54,559 nucleotides of DNA from Deltaproteobacteria bacterium (GCA_019308745.1 JAFDHO010000006.1:1-54559); one strand, 5' to 3'; shown: positions 17,743 through 27,459, counted from the stretch's first letter. A program made the numbers and translations. The notes: generated from the sequence alone by a model not told the origin.

Positions 17743-17935
17743 CAGGTGTCCCAGTGGGACTTAATAGGGAACTCCGTTAGAATCGGGGACGGGCCCGCCG
17801 CTGTAACCCCGCCCTTTTCCATTGTATAGTGGAAGAGGGAACCCTTTAGTAAATTTTTGCCACTGTTCCTTTTCTAGGGATGGGAAGGCTGCTAAAAGGG
17901 CGGGGGAGTCAGAAGACCTGCCTGAAAGCTTGGGT
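17743..17935 (+). promoter_or_regulatory. cobalamin (adenosylcobalamin-type) riboswitch
   Basis: Conserved core segments appear in the correct order: a GGTGTCCC-type P2 opening, GGGAA, the junction GCCGCTGTAACC, GCCACTG, GGGAAGG and the B12 box at 17907-17922 (AGTCAGAAGACCTGCC). The element binds cobalamin and shuts off downstream transcription or translation. Here it lies directly before a TonB receptor and BtuFCD genes, so the sensed molecule and imported molecule agree. The open frame that crosses it is not a gene. Confidence 0.97.
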
Positions 17936-17988
17936 ATGACCTTCGAGGAACGGGGTCACCCCGAGGATCTTGAGGATAAAAACGGGAT

Positions 17989-18024
17989 ATCCCCGGATCG
18001 ATCAATTCGGTCCGGGGATTTTTT
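17989..18024 (+). terminator. rho-independent terminator (riboswitch expression platform)
   Basis: ATCCCCGG (17989-17996) pairs with CCGGGGAT (18012-18019) and is followed at once by a T run ending at 18024. It lies between the B12 box and btuB, so the riboswitch most likely works by transcription termination when cobalamin is bound. Confidence 0.88.
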
Positions 18025-18076
18025 GTCTAGGCCGGGACCTGGGAAATCTCTCAGTAGAACAAGGAGGAAAGGGAAA

Positions 18077-20155
18077 ATGAGATCAACGTGGTTCTTTTCG
18101 CTTGCGGTTTCAGTAATCTTTGTTTTGGCCGGGCTGTCTCAGGCGTTAGCGCAGGAAGAGGAAAAAGAAAGTCCGCAGGGGAAGGAAAGACCGGCGGAGA
18201 TTGTCATGGAAGAGGTGGTGGTCACCGCAACGAAGACGGAAGAAAGGCGGGGTGACATTCCCAACTCGGTAATTATCATGGATGAGATAGACATCCAGGA
18301 ATCCCCGGCACAAAGCCTGGGAGATTTTTTGGCAAACGAGCTGGGGATAGACTGGAGGACATACGGCAACTACGGTGGTGCATCTCAGGAGATCCACATA
18401 AGGGGCATGGGAGGCGATGGGACCCAGGTGTTTGTAAACGGCGCAAACGTCAATTCTCCTTCGCTCGGCACGGCAGATGTGTCAAAAATCCCCCTCAACA
18501 GTATTGAACGTGTTGAGGTTGTCAAGGGTTCGGGATCCTTGCTCTACGGTACGGGTGCCATGGGAGGGACTGTCAACATCATTACCAAGGGGCCGACACG
18601 TGATAAAGTGGACCTGAAATTGAGCGCCGGCTACGGCTCGAAGGATACCTACCATTTGTCACTCGAGCAGGGAATGTTTCTTTCCAGCGATATGGGTTAT
18701 TATTTGGCGGCAACTCACCGGGAAACCGATGGATCCAGGGATAACAGCGATCTCCGCCACAACGATATATCGCTCAAGTTGGTCCGTGATGGATCAGACT
18801 TGGATATAAGCTTTTATGGCGATTACACTGACAGGGAATACGGCAGGCCTGGCGTACAACCGCCCCCAGGGACCCAGGATTTTTTTGCCAGCGGTGTAAG
18901 GGTATATAGCAGTGATGCGGCAAGTACCCTTGATAGGAGTAGTGATGAAGATGCACACCTGGTCCTGGAAGTCAATGGTAACCCCTCGGATCGAGTGGGC
19001 TTCAAGGTTAGGGGAGATTATACCCATATGGAGAACTATAACTTGACACGTTATTACAACTCATTTTCAGGCGGTGTTCCGGGCAGTAAGACCCGGACAA
19101 CCAACCAGTTTTCCACGATGGAAGGGAACGCGGAGATCAGGCCATTCCAGGGCTCAAGCCTCTTATTGGGTGCTGATTATAGGGATTATGACTGGGAAAA
19201 TGAGAATGTGAGCCTGGATGACAACGGTAACGAGATATCTGGGTCCAGGGCAAGAAATAAGGCCCACCTGTATTCCAAAGGGATTTATGCGGAGGCCCAA
19301 TACCGGCCAATCAGGTTTTTCAAGGCCCTCGCCGGAATCAGGCAGGAGAGCCATTCGACCTTTGGACACAAAAACATCCCCCGGCTGGGCATTGTGTTGA
19401 ATCCCCTCGAGGACACCGTGCTGAAATTCAGCAGAGGAAAACACTTCAAGGCCCCTACCCCCAATGACCTTTTCTGGCCCCGTGAAGACTGGGGATGGGG
19501 CATGGGCGCCGAAGGAAACCCCAACTTGAAGCCGGAAACAGGATGGCACAGTGATGCCACCTTGGAACAGAGGTTTCTCGATGGCAAGGTGTTTGTCACG
19601 ACTTCCTATTTCAAGTGGGACATTGATGACAAGATACGCTGGGTCCCTGATGCGAGTTTCTTCTATCGAGCTCAAAACCTGGACCGGTATGAAGCAGATG
19701 GCTGGGAGCTGGGGGCCAGGATCAGGCCCTTTCAAAATATGGCCTTGGCCTTAGCCTATACGAACACTGACGCCAAGGAACAAAGGGCGGGTGGCGCAAA
19801 ACGTCAAGCCCTGTATACTCCAGGCCAGCAGTTCAAAGGAGTACTGACCTTCTGGACCGAATCCGGGCTAAATGCTAATGTTACTGTCCGTTACGTGGAG
19901 GAGAGGCCGGGAAATTACAAAACGGACACTTCGGTGCAGCCCAATAAGATCTTAGAAAGTTGCTGGACGACAGACATCAAGATGGAGCAGAACTTACATG
20001 ATCACTGGACGATTGCCCTACTTGGCAGTAACGTCTTTGACAAGGGCTACGAAACCTACGTGGCAAATTTCACGGACTCGACGGGCAAGGCAACCTTATC
20101 GGGATATCCCGGGGCAGGGAGGTCTTTTCTCCTTACAGTAAGATATGAGTATTGA
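18077..20155 (+). CDS. btuB: TonB-dependent outer-membrane receptor, cobalamin (BtuB-like)
   Basis: 692 residues from the ATG at 18077, after an aaggaggaaaggg ribosome site. Signal peptide MRSTWFFSLAVSVIFVLAGLSQALA; a TonB box EEVVVTATK follows near residue 37. The plug domain (about 50-160) has IHIRGMGGDGTQVFVNGANVN and VEVVKGSGSLLYGTGAMGGTVNIIT. The rest is a beta barrel ending in an aromatic C-terminus (LLTVRYEY). The cobalamin assignment rests on the upstream B12 riboswitch and the BtuFCD genes downstream. Substrate could also be cobinamide. Confidence 0.95.
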   Translation: MRSTWFFSLAVSVIFVLAGLSQALAQEEEKESPQGKERPAEIVMEEVVVTATKTEERRGDIPNSVIIMDEIDIQESPAQSLGDFLANELGIDWRTYGNYGGASQEIHIRGMGGDGTQVFVNGANVNSPSLGTADVSKIPLNSIERVEVVKGSGSLLYGTGAMGGTVNIITKGPTRDKVDLKLSAGYGSKDTYHLSLEQGMFLSSDMGYYLAATHRETDGSRDNSDLRHNDISLKLVRDGSDLDISFYGDYTDREYGRPGVQPPPGTQDFFASGVRVYSSDAASTLDRSSDEDAHLVLEVNGNPSDRVGFKVRGDYTHMENYNLTRYYNSFSGGVPGSKTRTTNQFSTMEGNAEIRPFQGSSLLLGADYRDYDWENENVSLDDNGNEISGSRARNKAHLYSKGIYAEAQYRPIRFFKALAGIRQESHSTFGHKNIPRLGIVLNPLEDTVLKFSRGKHFKAPTPNDLFWPREDWGWGMGAEGNPNLKPETGWHSDATLEQRFLDGKVFVTTSYFKWDIDDKIRWVPDASFFYRAQNLDRYEADGWELGARIRPFQNMALALAYTNTDAKEQRAGGAKRQALYTPGQQFKGVLTFWTESGLNANVTVRYVEERPGNYKTDTSVQPNKILESCWTTDIKMEQNLHDHWTIALLGSNVFDKGYETYVANFTDSTGKATLSGYPGAGRSFLLTVRYEY

Positions 20156-20242
20156 GAGGGTCCATTTTCCTGGTTGAAATCAGCAGCCCCACAGGCAAGG
20201 TAATCCAATGCCACAGACCCATGGTGAATCAAGCAGTACGAA

Positions 20243-21142
20243 ATGAGGAATTGTAAGGCCATATTCTTTGCATTTCTATCCGTCTTGATACTGGGACATG
20301 CGAAAGAGGCTGGGAGTGAAACTTTCAAGGATGCCCTGGGAAGACAGGTGGAACTGAGGGAGGTTCCCTCCAGCCTTATCCCCCTCGCCCCTAGCCTCAC
20401 GGAGATCCTCTATTTCCTGGGGCTGGGAGATAGGGTGGTCGGTGTTACCACCTTCAGCCAATATCCCCCTGAGGCGAGAAAAAAACCCAAGGTTGGGAGT
20501 TATATCAACCTAAACGTGGAAAAGATCATCAGCCTGTCTCCCGACCTGGTTATTGGCACTGTGGATGGAAATGAGCCGAGGGTGATTGACATCCTGGAGC
20601 AGGCAGGCACTAAGGTCTATATCGTCAATCCCCGGAATGTGGAGGAACTGTTAGAAACCATCGTAAAGGTGGGGGAGGTATGCGGCATACCTCAAAGGGC
20701 TCAAAGACTGGCTGTAGAATTGCGGCGGCCTGTTTCAAGGATAGAAAGAAAGACCAGGCTTCTCAGGAAGCCCCTGGTCTTTCTGCAGATCAATATCAAG
20801 CCCATCATGACGGTAAACAGACATACGTTCCAGCATGACCTCATAAGGTTGGCAGGCGGCGTGAATATGGCGCGGGACGAGAAGGTCCCCTATCCCCGTA
20901 TTAATATTGAAGAAGTGATCAAAAGAAAGCCAGATGTCATCCTTATATCATCTATGGAAAGGGGCGGGCTGTTTGAGCGGGCAAGAAAGGAATGGCTGAA
21001 ATGGATTACTATTCCTGCAGTAAGAGATAGCCGGGTCCACCTTGTCGACTCTGACCTCATTGATAGGCCTTCGCCGAGGTTTACTAGGGGGCTGGAGGTG
21101 ATGGCTGCCCTGATCCATCCTGAAGTGAAATGGGAAGAATAG
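20243..21142 (+). CDS. btuF: ABC transporter periplasmic binding protein, cobalamin (BtuF-like)
   Basis: 299 residues with a signal peptide (MRNCKAIFFAFLSVLILGHA). Class III binding-protein features: DALGRQVELREVPSSLIPLAPSLTEIL at the start of the mature protein, then VVGVTTFSQYPPEA and VGSYINLNVEKIISLSPDLVI, then the long inter-lobe helix. This fold carries B12, haem and siderophores. The stop is followed immediately by the btuC ATG. The ribosome site is weak, consistent with coupling to btuB 87 bases upstream. Confidence 0.92.
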   Translation: MRNCKAIFFAFLSVLILGHAKEAGSETFKDALGRQVELREVPSSLIPLAPSLTEILYFLGLGDRVVGVTTFSQYPPEARKKPKVGSYINLNVEKIISLSPDLVIGTVDGNEPRVIDILEQAGTKVYIVNPRNVEELLETIVKVGEVCGIPQRAQRLAVELRRPVSRIERKTRLLRKPLVFLQINIKPIMTVNRHTFQHDLIRLAGGVNMARDEKVPYPRINIEEVIKRKPDVILISSMERGGLFERARKEWLKWITIPAVRDSRVHLVDSDLIDRPSPRFTRGLEVMAALIHPEVKWEE

Positions 21143-22177
21143 ATGTCTAATATTCCGCTAAAGAGACCCCTGAATCCAGGACGTGTGATTTTCATCTCCC
21201 TGTTGATGTTTCTGCTTCTCCTCGTAACAATGGGGGCTTCACTGGTGTTGGGGACGGCAGAGATAGGGATACATCAGGCCCTGGACGTCTTTTCGGGCTC
21301 ATTGCAGGCCGATGATTCGGCAAAGTTGATTCTCTTGAGGGTCAGGCTTCCCAGGATCATTCTGGCGGGCCTTGTGGGTTTCTCCCTTTCCATGGGCGGG
21401 ACAATCTTCCAGGCGCTCCTCCGTAACCCCCTTGCAGACCCTTTCATACTAGGCATTTCCAGCGGGGCCGCCTTTGGCGCCGTGACAGGAATCGTCCTGG
21501 GTTTGACCTTTGCCCTGGGTGTTCCCCTGATGTCATTTGCGGGAGCCTTGGTGACTATTTATCTTGTCATGGTCCTGGGAAGCCGCAAAATGGGGATGGA
21601 GTCTTCCACCATCCTTTTGACCGGAGTGATTATCAATGCCTTCTTCACCGCAATCATCATGTTTTTCGTGTCCACGGCATTTGACAGCCGGCTCCATACC
21701 ATGCTCTTCTGGCTCTATGGAGACCTTTCCCAGAGCCGCTACGGCTCCCTTGCTATCATAGGCCCTGCCTTGGTTCTTGCATCGATCGTCCTGTACGGGT
21801 ATTCAAAGGAGCTGAACCTTATTACGGCAGGAGACGAAACGGCGGTCCAGTTGGGAGTCGAGGTCGAGAGGGCAAAAAAAATCTGTCTTGTGGTGGTGTC
21901 CCTCGTCATCGGACTGGTCGTTTCGTTTTCGGGCCTGATTGGTTTTGTAGGGCTGATCATTCCCCACATGGGGAGGATGATTTTTGGTTCGGATCATCGT
22001 CTCCTGATCCCGGTGTCGGCCTTTGGTGGTGCCATCTTCCTGATTGTCGCCGATACCCTTGCCAGAACACTGGTATCGCCCAGCGAGTTGCCCGTAGGCG
22101 TTATCACCGCGTTTGCAGGCGCGCCTTTCTTTATCTACCTCCTCAGAAGGAGAGGAAGCGGATGGAACCGGGCATGA
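21143..22177 (+). CDS. btuC: FecCD-family ABC permease, cobalamin (BtuC-like)
   Basis: 344 residues with about ten membrane helices. FecCD/BtuC signatures: RLPRIILAGLVGFSLSMGGTIFQALLRNPLADPFILGISSGAAFGA near the N-terminus and GLIGFVGLIIPHMGRMIFG in the second half, which forms the coupling helix with the ATPase. Cytoplasmic membrane. It overlaps btuD by 16 bases. Confidence 0.95.
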   Translation: MSNIPLKRPLNPGRVIFISLLMFLLLLVTMGASLVLGTAEIGIHQALDVFSGSLQADDSAKLILLRVRLPRIILAGLVGFSLSMGGTIFQALLRNPLADPFILGISSGAAFGAVTGIVLGLTFALGVPLMSFAGALVTIYLVMVLGSRKMGMESSTILLTGVIINAFFTAIIMFFVSTAFDSRLHTMLFWLYGDLSQSRYGSLAIIGPALVLASIVLYGYSKELNLITAGDETAVQLGVEVERAKKICLVVVSLVIGLVVSFSGLIGFVGLIIPHMGRMIFGSDHRLLIPVSAFGGAIFLIVADTLARTLVSPSELPVGVITAFAGAPFFIYLLRRRGSGWNRA

Positions 22178-22941
22178 TCTTAGAGCGGGTCGCATTCAAG
22201 TATGCTGCCCTCTGGGTCCTAAGGGGGATAGAACTCGAGATTGCGCCAGGTGAGATACTGGGGGTGCTGGGCCCCAACGGTTCAGGAAAGAGCACGCTGC
22301 TCAAGATCATGGACGGAATGCTTTCGCCGCAAGAGGGAAGAGTCCTGTTGAGAGACCGGAATCTTTCCTCCTTTGGCAGAGCGGCCATAGCAAGGGAGAT
22401 CGCCATGGTTGCCCAGGAGAATCACTTTAGATTCTCGTTTCCAGCCCTCGAAGTGGTCCTCATGGGTCGCTTTCCACATCTCAAGAGACTCCAGTTTGAA
22501 AGTGATAGGGACATGGAGATAGCACTGAGTTGCATGGAAGCAACAAATACCAGGGAACTTGCTGATCGTTCCATCCACGAACTCTCGGGCGGAGAAAAGC
22601 AGAGGGTTCTGATAGCACGGGCGCTAGCCCAGGAGCCAAAGATCATTCTCCTGGATGAACCTACATCCTTTCTTGACCTGAAACACAAGAGGGACATATT
22701 TCACCTGATCTCTACACTGACCAGAAATCGGGGGTTGAGCGTGGTGGTCATATCACACGATATTGACATCGCAACCCAATACTGTCACAGGGTATTGTTG
22801 CTGAAGGATGGATGTATTTATAGCATCGGGGAACCGGAAAAGGTCATAACATCAGAAACGATCAGCGCAGTCTATGATTGCCCTGTACTGGTAGACAGGA
22901 GCCCGGCGACGGGAAGACCGAGGGTAAACTTGGCGGTATGA
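22162..22941 (+). CDS. btuD: ABC transporter ATP-binding protein, cobalamin (BtuD-like)
   Basis: 259 residues. Walker A GPNGSGKST, Q-loop MVAQENH, signature ELSGGEKQRV, Walker B IILLDEPTSFLD and the switch His in VVVISHDID are all present. It powers the BtuC permease. Confidence 0.95.
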   Translation: MEPGMILERVAFKYAALWVLRGIELEIAPGEILGVLGPNGSGKSTLLKIMDGMLSPQEGRVLLRDRNLSSFGRAAIAREIAMVAQENHFRFSFPALEVVLMGRFPHLKRLQFESDRDMEIALSCMEATNTRELADRSIHELSGGEKQRVLIARALAQEPKIILLDEPTSFLDLKHKRDIFHLISTLTRNRGLSVVVISHDIDIATQYCHRVLLLKDGCIYSIGEPEKVITSETISAVYDCPVLVDRSPATGRPRVNLAV

Positions 22942-22972
22942 GTAAAGGGGATAGGATGGGGAGACATTGGCG

Positions 22973-23608
22973 ATGATTGAGATCTTCCATAAGGGCGGCC
23001 CCGTAATGTACCCGCTCCTTGCGTGCTCTATAACTTCACTTACCGTCATCATCGAGAGGTTCCTTTTCTGGGTCAGGGAAGATTTGAGAAGGGATCAGGC
23101 TCTTGTAGACAACGTGTTGGAGCTTTGCTGCAAGGGAGACTGGGACGCCCTAAAGAGAGAGGTAAAGGATTCCAAGGACTTCATCATAAGGATATTGATC
23201 AGCGGGATTCTCCACAGGGAATTTTCTATGACAAAGGCTATGGAAGCTGCGGCCTCTGATGAGATCAAGAGGATGCAGCGTTATCTCAGGGTCTTGGATA
23301 CAATGATTACCGTTGCTCCCCTGCTGGGTATCTTCGGGACAGTCATAGGCATCATCATGTCCTTCGAGATGCTGGGAGCCACAGGTATAGAACACCCGCA
23401 GGCGGTTACGACCGGAATCGCACAGGCGCTGATTACAACGGCCTCGGGGCTTGGCATAGCCATCCTTTCCGTGTTTCCGTACAACTATTTTAGCTCTCGA
23501 GTGGAGAATGCCGCCCTTGCCATAGAAAAATATGCCACAAGCCTGGAGATTGTCTATGAAAAGCTCCAGCAGGAGGGATTGGTGAGAAAAGAGGGGGTCC
23601 AGGCATGA
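22973..23608 (+). CDS. exbB: ExbB-type proton channel subunit
   Basis: 211 residues from the ATG at 22973. MotA/TolQ/ExbB family: an N-terminal helix (VMYPLLACSITSLTVIIERFLF), a cytoplasmic loop, then two helices (MITVAPLLGIFGTVIGIIMSF and GIAQALITTASGLGIAILSVFPYNYF) with the conserved TPLLG-like and TTAxGL motifs. With ExbD and TonB it transfers proton-motive force to the outer-membrane receptor. It is dedicated to the B12 operon by position. Confidence 0.92.
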   Translation: MIEIFHKGGPVMYPLLACSITSLTVIIERFLFWVREDLRRDQALVDNVLELCCKGDWDALKREVKDSKDFIIRILISGILHREFSMTKAMEAAASDEIKRMQRYLRVLDTMITVAPLLGIFGTVIGIIMSFEMLGATGIEHPQAVTTGIAQALITTASGLGIAILSVFPYNYFSSRVENAALAIEKYATSLEIVYEKLQQEGLVRKEGVQA

Positions 23609-24009
23609 AAGTAAACTTTCAGGCGCTGAGAAAGGCAAGGATCGAGATGCTTCCCCTTATCGATATAGTGTTTCTTCTCTTGGTCTTTTTCATCTATGCC
23701 ATGCTCTCAATGGCAGTGCACAGGGGGCTGCCGGTTAGGCTACCTTTCTCAAGCACGGCCAAAATAGAGAGAGAACTGGTCCTGTCCATCACGGTGAAGG
23801 AAGACGGAACTATCTACCTTGACAAAAAAAGAGTAAGGTTGGAGCATCTTGAGGAGGCCTTGAAATCCAAGGTCGCTGAAGAGAAAGGCCAAGGGGTTTT
23901 GCTCTTCGCTGACAGGGCCCTCAAGTACCAGGACCTGTTCCGGATCCTCGATCGCATCAGGATGGCAGGATTGACGAAGATTTCACTCCAGGCTCAGGTG
24001 GAACCGTGA
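23605..24009 (+). CDS. exbD: ExbD-type proton channel subunit
   Basis: 134 residues. One membrane helix (MLPLIDIVFLLLVFFIYAML) with the essential Asp (PLIDIVFLLLVFF), then a periplasmic domain. It overlaps exbB by four bases (ATGA) and tonB by four bases (GTGA). Confidence 0.92.
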   Translation: MKVNFQALRKARIEMLPLIDIVFLLLVFFIYAMLSMAVHRGLPVRLPFSSTAKIERELVLSITVKEDGTIYLDKKRVRLEHLEEALKSKVAEEKGQGVLLFADRALKYQDLFRILDRIRMAGLTKISLQAQVEP

Positions 24010-24791
24010 AAGGACTCGGCTTTGCTGGAGGTTTAGCCTTATTGCTGCACGGCCTCCTCTTCAGTATCAATGGGAGGTGGCTCCAGGGGAGGATAGGGCC
24101 TGTCCCCAGGGAAGAGCCGGTGGTTATATCACTTGCTCCCATATATCCCCCTAAGAGACAGTCCTCGGTAAGCGAAAAAAAGCCTGTGAAGGCCCTCCCA
24201 AAGGAGAAAAAGCAAGTCTCAAGAATAGTAACCCCAAGGAAAAGCCAAGAGAAGCCGCCAGAGGTGGCCAAGAAAAGGGCCAAAGCAAAGGTAACCAAAA
24301 AAGCGCCCCGGAAAGAAGATCATCTACGAGCAAAAGAGAAAATTCCTTTGCCAGGGCTTCCAGGGGAGGTGAAGGCACCTCAGCCCCAATCAGGAGGAAT
24401 AAAAGAGAAAGAAAAAGAGGCACAACCTCCATCTCTCCTGTCTTCAAAGGCAAAGGATATTCTAACTCCGGAGAAGACAATAGCGGAAAACAAGGAGCAA
24501 GCAGCACTTGCCCCACTAAAGCTGGCCACACCCCGGTACAAGGTTAATCCTCCACCCGTGTACCCCAGGCTCGCCAGGCGAAGGGGTTATGAGGGTACCG
24601 TGATTCTGGAAGTCCTTGTCAACAGGAAGGGTAGAGTGGAGGACGTCAGATTGCTCAAGTCAAGCGGCTACCGGATACTGGACAAGTCCGCCATGGATTC
24701 GGTCAAGAAGTGGTTCTTCGAGCCGGCAGAGCTGGGAGATGAAAAGATCGAGGCCTGGGTGAGGGTCCCTATACGTTATCAACTAAAATGA
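24006..24791 (+). CDS. tonB: TonB energy transducer
   Basis: 261 residues, GTG start overlapping exbD. A short N-terminal membrane helix (LGFAGGLALLLHGLLFS) precedes a long Lys/Pro-rich spacer (about 40-170) that crosses the periplasm. The C-terminal TonB domain (about 180-261) has NPPPVYPRLARRRGYEGTV, the YP box, and GRVEDVRLLKSSGYRILDKSA, ending WFFEPA. Last gene of the B12 operon. Confidence 0.93.
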   Translation: MKGLGFAGGLALLLHGLLFSINGRWLQGRIGPVPREEPVVISLAPIYPPKRQSSVSEKKPVKALPKEKKQVSRIVTPRKSQEKPPEVAKKRAKAKVTKKAPRKEDHLRAKEKIPLPGLPGEVKAPQPQSGGIKEKEKEAQPPSLLSSKAKDILTPEKTIAENKEQAALAPLKLATPRYKVNPPPVYPRLARRRGYEGTVILEVLVNRKGRVEDVRLLKSSGYRILDKSAMDSVKKWFFEPAELGDEKIEAWVRVPIRYQLK

Positions 24792-25151
24792 GAAGGGACA
24801 CCTCCAGGCGATGCAAGTCAACCTGTCGTAACACCGCAGGATTTGTCAACGCAAAAGATCCGTTGCTGGACTGTTTTTTGTGGACTTCAACCGATTTGTT
24901 GCCTATGTTAAAGAACCAGGGTTTTGATCAGGGTTCTCCTGTGCACATATTCCCGTAACAGGTCCTTACCTATTGAGTTACACTCCGGGCAAAGTCTCAT
25001 GGCTCCTCAACCGATCCATTCAGTATCACAACACGCGTCTTCGAAAAACTACCTCAGGCTGTGATTCTGTTGAATGACCAGTGCACCGGTTCCCTCATGG
25101 TTTAGGTTAAACACCTACGAACGTTAACCTTAAAAACAAAGGAGGGCGACC
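24792..25151. other. intergenic region, 360 bp, no supported gene
   Basis: No gene supported on either strand. It contains a possible operator at 25104-25130 just before the sugar ABC operon. No terminator was found directly after tonB. Confidence 0.5.
25104..25130 (+). promoter_or_regulatory. inverted repeat upstream of the sugar ABC operon, possible operator
   Basis: AGGTTAA (25104-25110) and TTAACCT (25124-25130) form a perfect 7-bp inverted repeat with a 13-base centre, 21 bases before the ATG at 25152. The position suits a repressor or activator site; the regulator is unknown. Confidence 0.35.
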
Positions 25152-26504
25152 ATGAAAAGATGCAGAATCTTCCTGGTAGGTGTCATCTCAATCGTGTTTC
25201 TTACCGGGGTTTCCGGTGTGATGGCACAGCAGGCGGGACTTTCCTTTTGGACAACAGAGATCGAACCTAAACGAATGGCAATTCAAAAGGATTTGGCACA
25301 AAGGTTTACGCGCCATACGGGGATAGGAATAGAAATCGTGCCAGTCGAAGAGAGCAAGCTTCCCACAAGGGTCCTGGCAGCCGCAGCGGCCAATGCCTTG
25401 CCGGACATGGTATTTGTCCCCCTCGACTACGTGATCGCCTGGGTAAAGGAACAGGTGCTGGATCCTGCCGCGGCATCGAGCGTGATAAGAGAAATCGGTG
25501 TTGACAGCTTTGCCAAGGGGCCCTTAAGGCTCGCAGAGTTGGAGGGTGGAGGATGGGCAGCAATACCGGCAGACGGATGGGGGCAACTTTTGCTTTATCG
25601 GAAGGACCTTTTTGCGGCTGCGGCACCCGAGGCCCTGTTGGGCCCACCGGATACCTGGGAGAAGATCCTGGCGGCGGCCCAGGCGCTGCACAACCCGCCG
25701 AAGGTCTGGGGAATTGCAGTGGGCACAGATCCGACCCAGGTATATACCCAGCAGGTGTTCGAGCAGTTTGCCCTCTCGAACGGGGCACGGTTGGTCAATC
25801 CCAAGAGCGGGGAAGTGGACCTAAACACACCGGAGTTCTTGCAGGCCCTCAAGTTCTACAAGAAACTGGCAGGATTCACACCGCCGGGAAATATCTACTG
25901 GAGGCAGACCCGGGAAGACTACTTTGGGGGGAGAGAGGCAATGATCATTTGGTCTCCTTTCATATTGGACGAAATGGCCGGCCTCAGGGATTCGGCCCCT
26001 GTAACGGCCAGGGATCTGGCAAAGCCGCTCCATGAGTCCACGGGGATCATCACGGCCTTCAAGGGTCCAATGGGACCGGGACCTGCCCAGTGGGGTCAGG
26101 TGAGCTATTTCGGGATACCGGTCGGGGCGGATCCCAGGGTCAAGAAATGGGCCAGGTTTCTTCTAGAGGAGGGTTACGTGGAGTGGTTGAACATGGCCCC
26201 GGAGGGCAAGTTCCCCTTGAGGCCGCAGTATGTTAACGAATGGAAGCAACTGCAGATCGGCGTGGATAGAAAGGCAAAGATTGCCGATCTCTATCCGGAT
26301 GAGGTCATTGACACCATCATTTCCGGGGTCGACAATTTCAACCGCTGGGGCTTCGCTTCAGGAAAAGGGGCCTGCGTGGGTCAGATTTATGGCACGAAGA
26401 CCCTGATCAGGCTGCTCAGGCGGTATCTTGATGGTGAAATGACGGCCGAAGAGGCAGCAGGCCAGATGAATCGGGCGGTGCGGGCACTTGAAGGGTGCTT
26501 CTAG
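25152..26504 (+). CDS. sugar ABC transporter substrate-binding protein (family 1)
   Basis: 450 residues; ATG at 25152 after aaaggagggcgacc. Signal peptide MKRCRIFLVGVISIVFLTGVSGVMAQ. The mature protein has the extracellular solute-binding family 1 pattern: LSFWTTEIEPKR, an early VPVEESKLPTRVLAAAAANALPDMV, then WGQLLLYRKDLF and PPDTWEKILAAAQAL. It delivers an oligosaccharide or related solute to the two permeases downstream. Ligand unknown. Confidence 0.92.
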   Translation: MKRCRIFLVGVISIVFLTGVSGVMAQQAGLSFWTTEIEPKRMAIQKDLAQRFTRHTGIGIEIVPVEESKLPTRVLAAAAANALPDMVFVPLDYVIAWVKEQVLDPAAASSVIREIGVDSFAKGPLRLAELEGGGWAAIPADGWGQLLLYRKDLFAAAAPEALLGPPDTWEKILAAAQALHNPPKVWGIAVGTDPTQVYTQQVFEQFALSNGARLVNPKSGEVDLNTPEFLQALKFYKKLAGFTPPGNIYWRQTREDYFGGREAMIIWSPFILDEMAGLRDSAPVTARDLAKPLHESTGIITAFKGPMGPGPAQWGQVSYFGIPVGADPRVKKWARFLLEEGYVEWLNMAPEGKFPLRPQYVNEWKQLQIGVDRKAKIADLYPDEVIDTIISGVDNFNRWGFASGKGACVGQIYGTKTLIRLLRRYLDGEMTAEEAAGQMNRAVRALEGCF

Positions 26505-26559
26505 GAACCTAGGGGGGCCCTGGCATGCCCAGATGTGAGGGGGGTCGGGAGGGAGCCCA

Positions 26560-27456
26560 GTGAAGCCTGAGTTGGCCAAGAGGGAACAACGCCTTGCCTA
26601 TCTGTTGCTTGGGCCCCCCTTCATCATAGTATCAGCCCTGATCCTCTTCCCGGTCCTCTGGAATCTCTGGTTGGCCTTTCACAAGGTTCGATTGCTGGAT
26701 TTGCGTCGTTTCCACTGGTGGGAGCTGGAGGGGACCCTCAATAACTTCCTCAAGGTATTCACCCATTATGACTTCCAGCCCGCCCTCAGGGCAACACTCT
26801 TCTATACCCTTGGAGGGACTCTTCTGGCACTTCTCATGGGTCTCGTGGCGGCCATGCTGGTACACAGGCGCTTCAGGGGGAGGGGGGTGGTCCGGGGTAT
26901 TTTCCTAATCCCCTATGTGGCGCCCGTGGTCGCCGTGGCTTTTGCCTGGCGTTTCATTCTGGATCCGAGGGGCGTGCTCATGGCCGGTTTGGCGGAGATG
27001 GGGCTCCTGGAGCAACCTCTTCATCTCCTGAGTCAACGTCCCTGGGCCATGATCTCTCTCATAGCCTTCGAGGGGTGGCGCTATTTCCCTTTTGATTTTC
27101 TCTTTATCCTGGCGCGCCTCCAGGCCATACCCGAGGAACTCTATGAGGCAGCCTCCGTAGATGGGGCAACCCCAGTGCAGAAGTTCTTCTATGTGACCCT
27201 GCCGCAACTAAGGCTGGTTCTCGCTACCCTTCTCATGCTTCGTTTCATGTGGACCTTCAATAAGTTCGATGATGTGTTCCTGGTCACACAGGGTACTGCC
27301 GGGACAAGGGTCCTGACCATCAAGGTTTATGATTTCCTGATCGGGGAGTTCGATGTCGGGGCCGGGGCTGCAATGGCCCTGGTCCTTTTTGCCATCCTAG
27401 GGGTCCTGATTCTCCTGTACTTCAAGTTTATCATGACGAGGGCAGAGGAGGAATAA
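26560..27456 (+). CDS. sugar ABC permease, MalF type
   Basis: 298 residues, GTG start after gtcgggaggga. Six membrane helices; the coupling motif EAASVDGATPVQKFFYVTLPQLR matches the EAA loop of binding-protein-dependent permeases. Three bases separate it from the second permease. Confidence 0.93.
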   Translation: MKPELAKREQRLAYLLLGPPFIIVSALILFPVLWNLWLAFHKVRLLDLRRFHWWELEGTLNNFLKVFTHYDFQPALRATLFYTLGGTLLALLMGLVAAMLVHRRFRGRGVVRGIFLIPYVAPVVAVAFAWRFILDPRGVLMAGLAEMGLLEQPLHLLSQRPWAMISLIAFEGWRYFPFDFLFILARLQAIPEELYEAASVDGATPVQKFFYVTLPQLRLVLATLLMLRFMWTFNKFDDVFLVTQGTAGTRVLTIKVYDFLIGEFDVGAGAAMALVLFAILGVLILLYFKFIMTRAEEE

Positions 27457-27459
27457 GAG

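Noticed and set aside
17822-18076. N-terminal extension of the TonB receptor reading through the riboswitch
   Set aside because: The extension covers the B12 box and terminator; the ATG at 18077 has a ribosome site and signal peptide.
24990-25070. Possible relic of a transposase C-terminus (IQYHNTRL)
   Set aside because: Only a short stretch resembles the integrase-core end; the surrounding frame has stops and no other motifs or IS ends.
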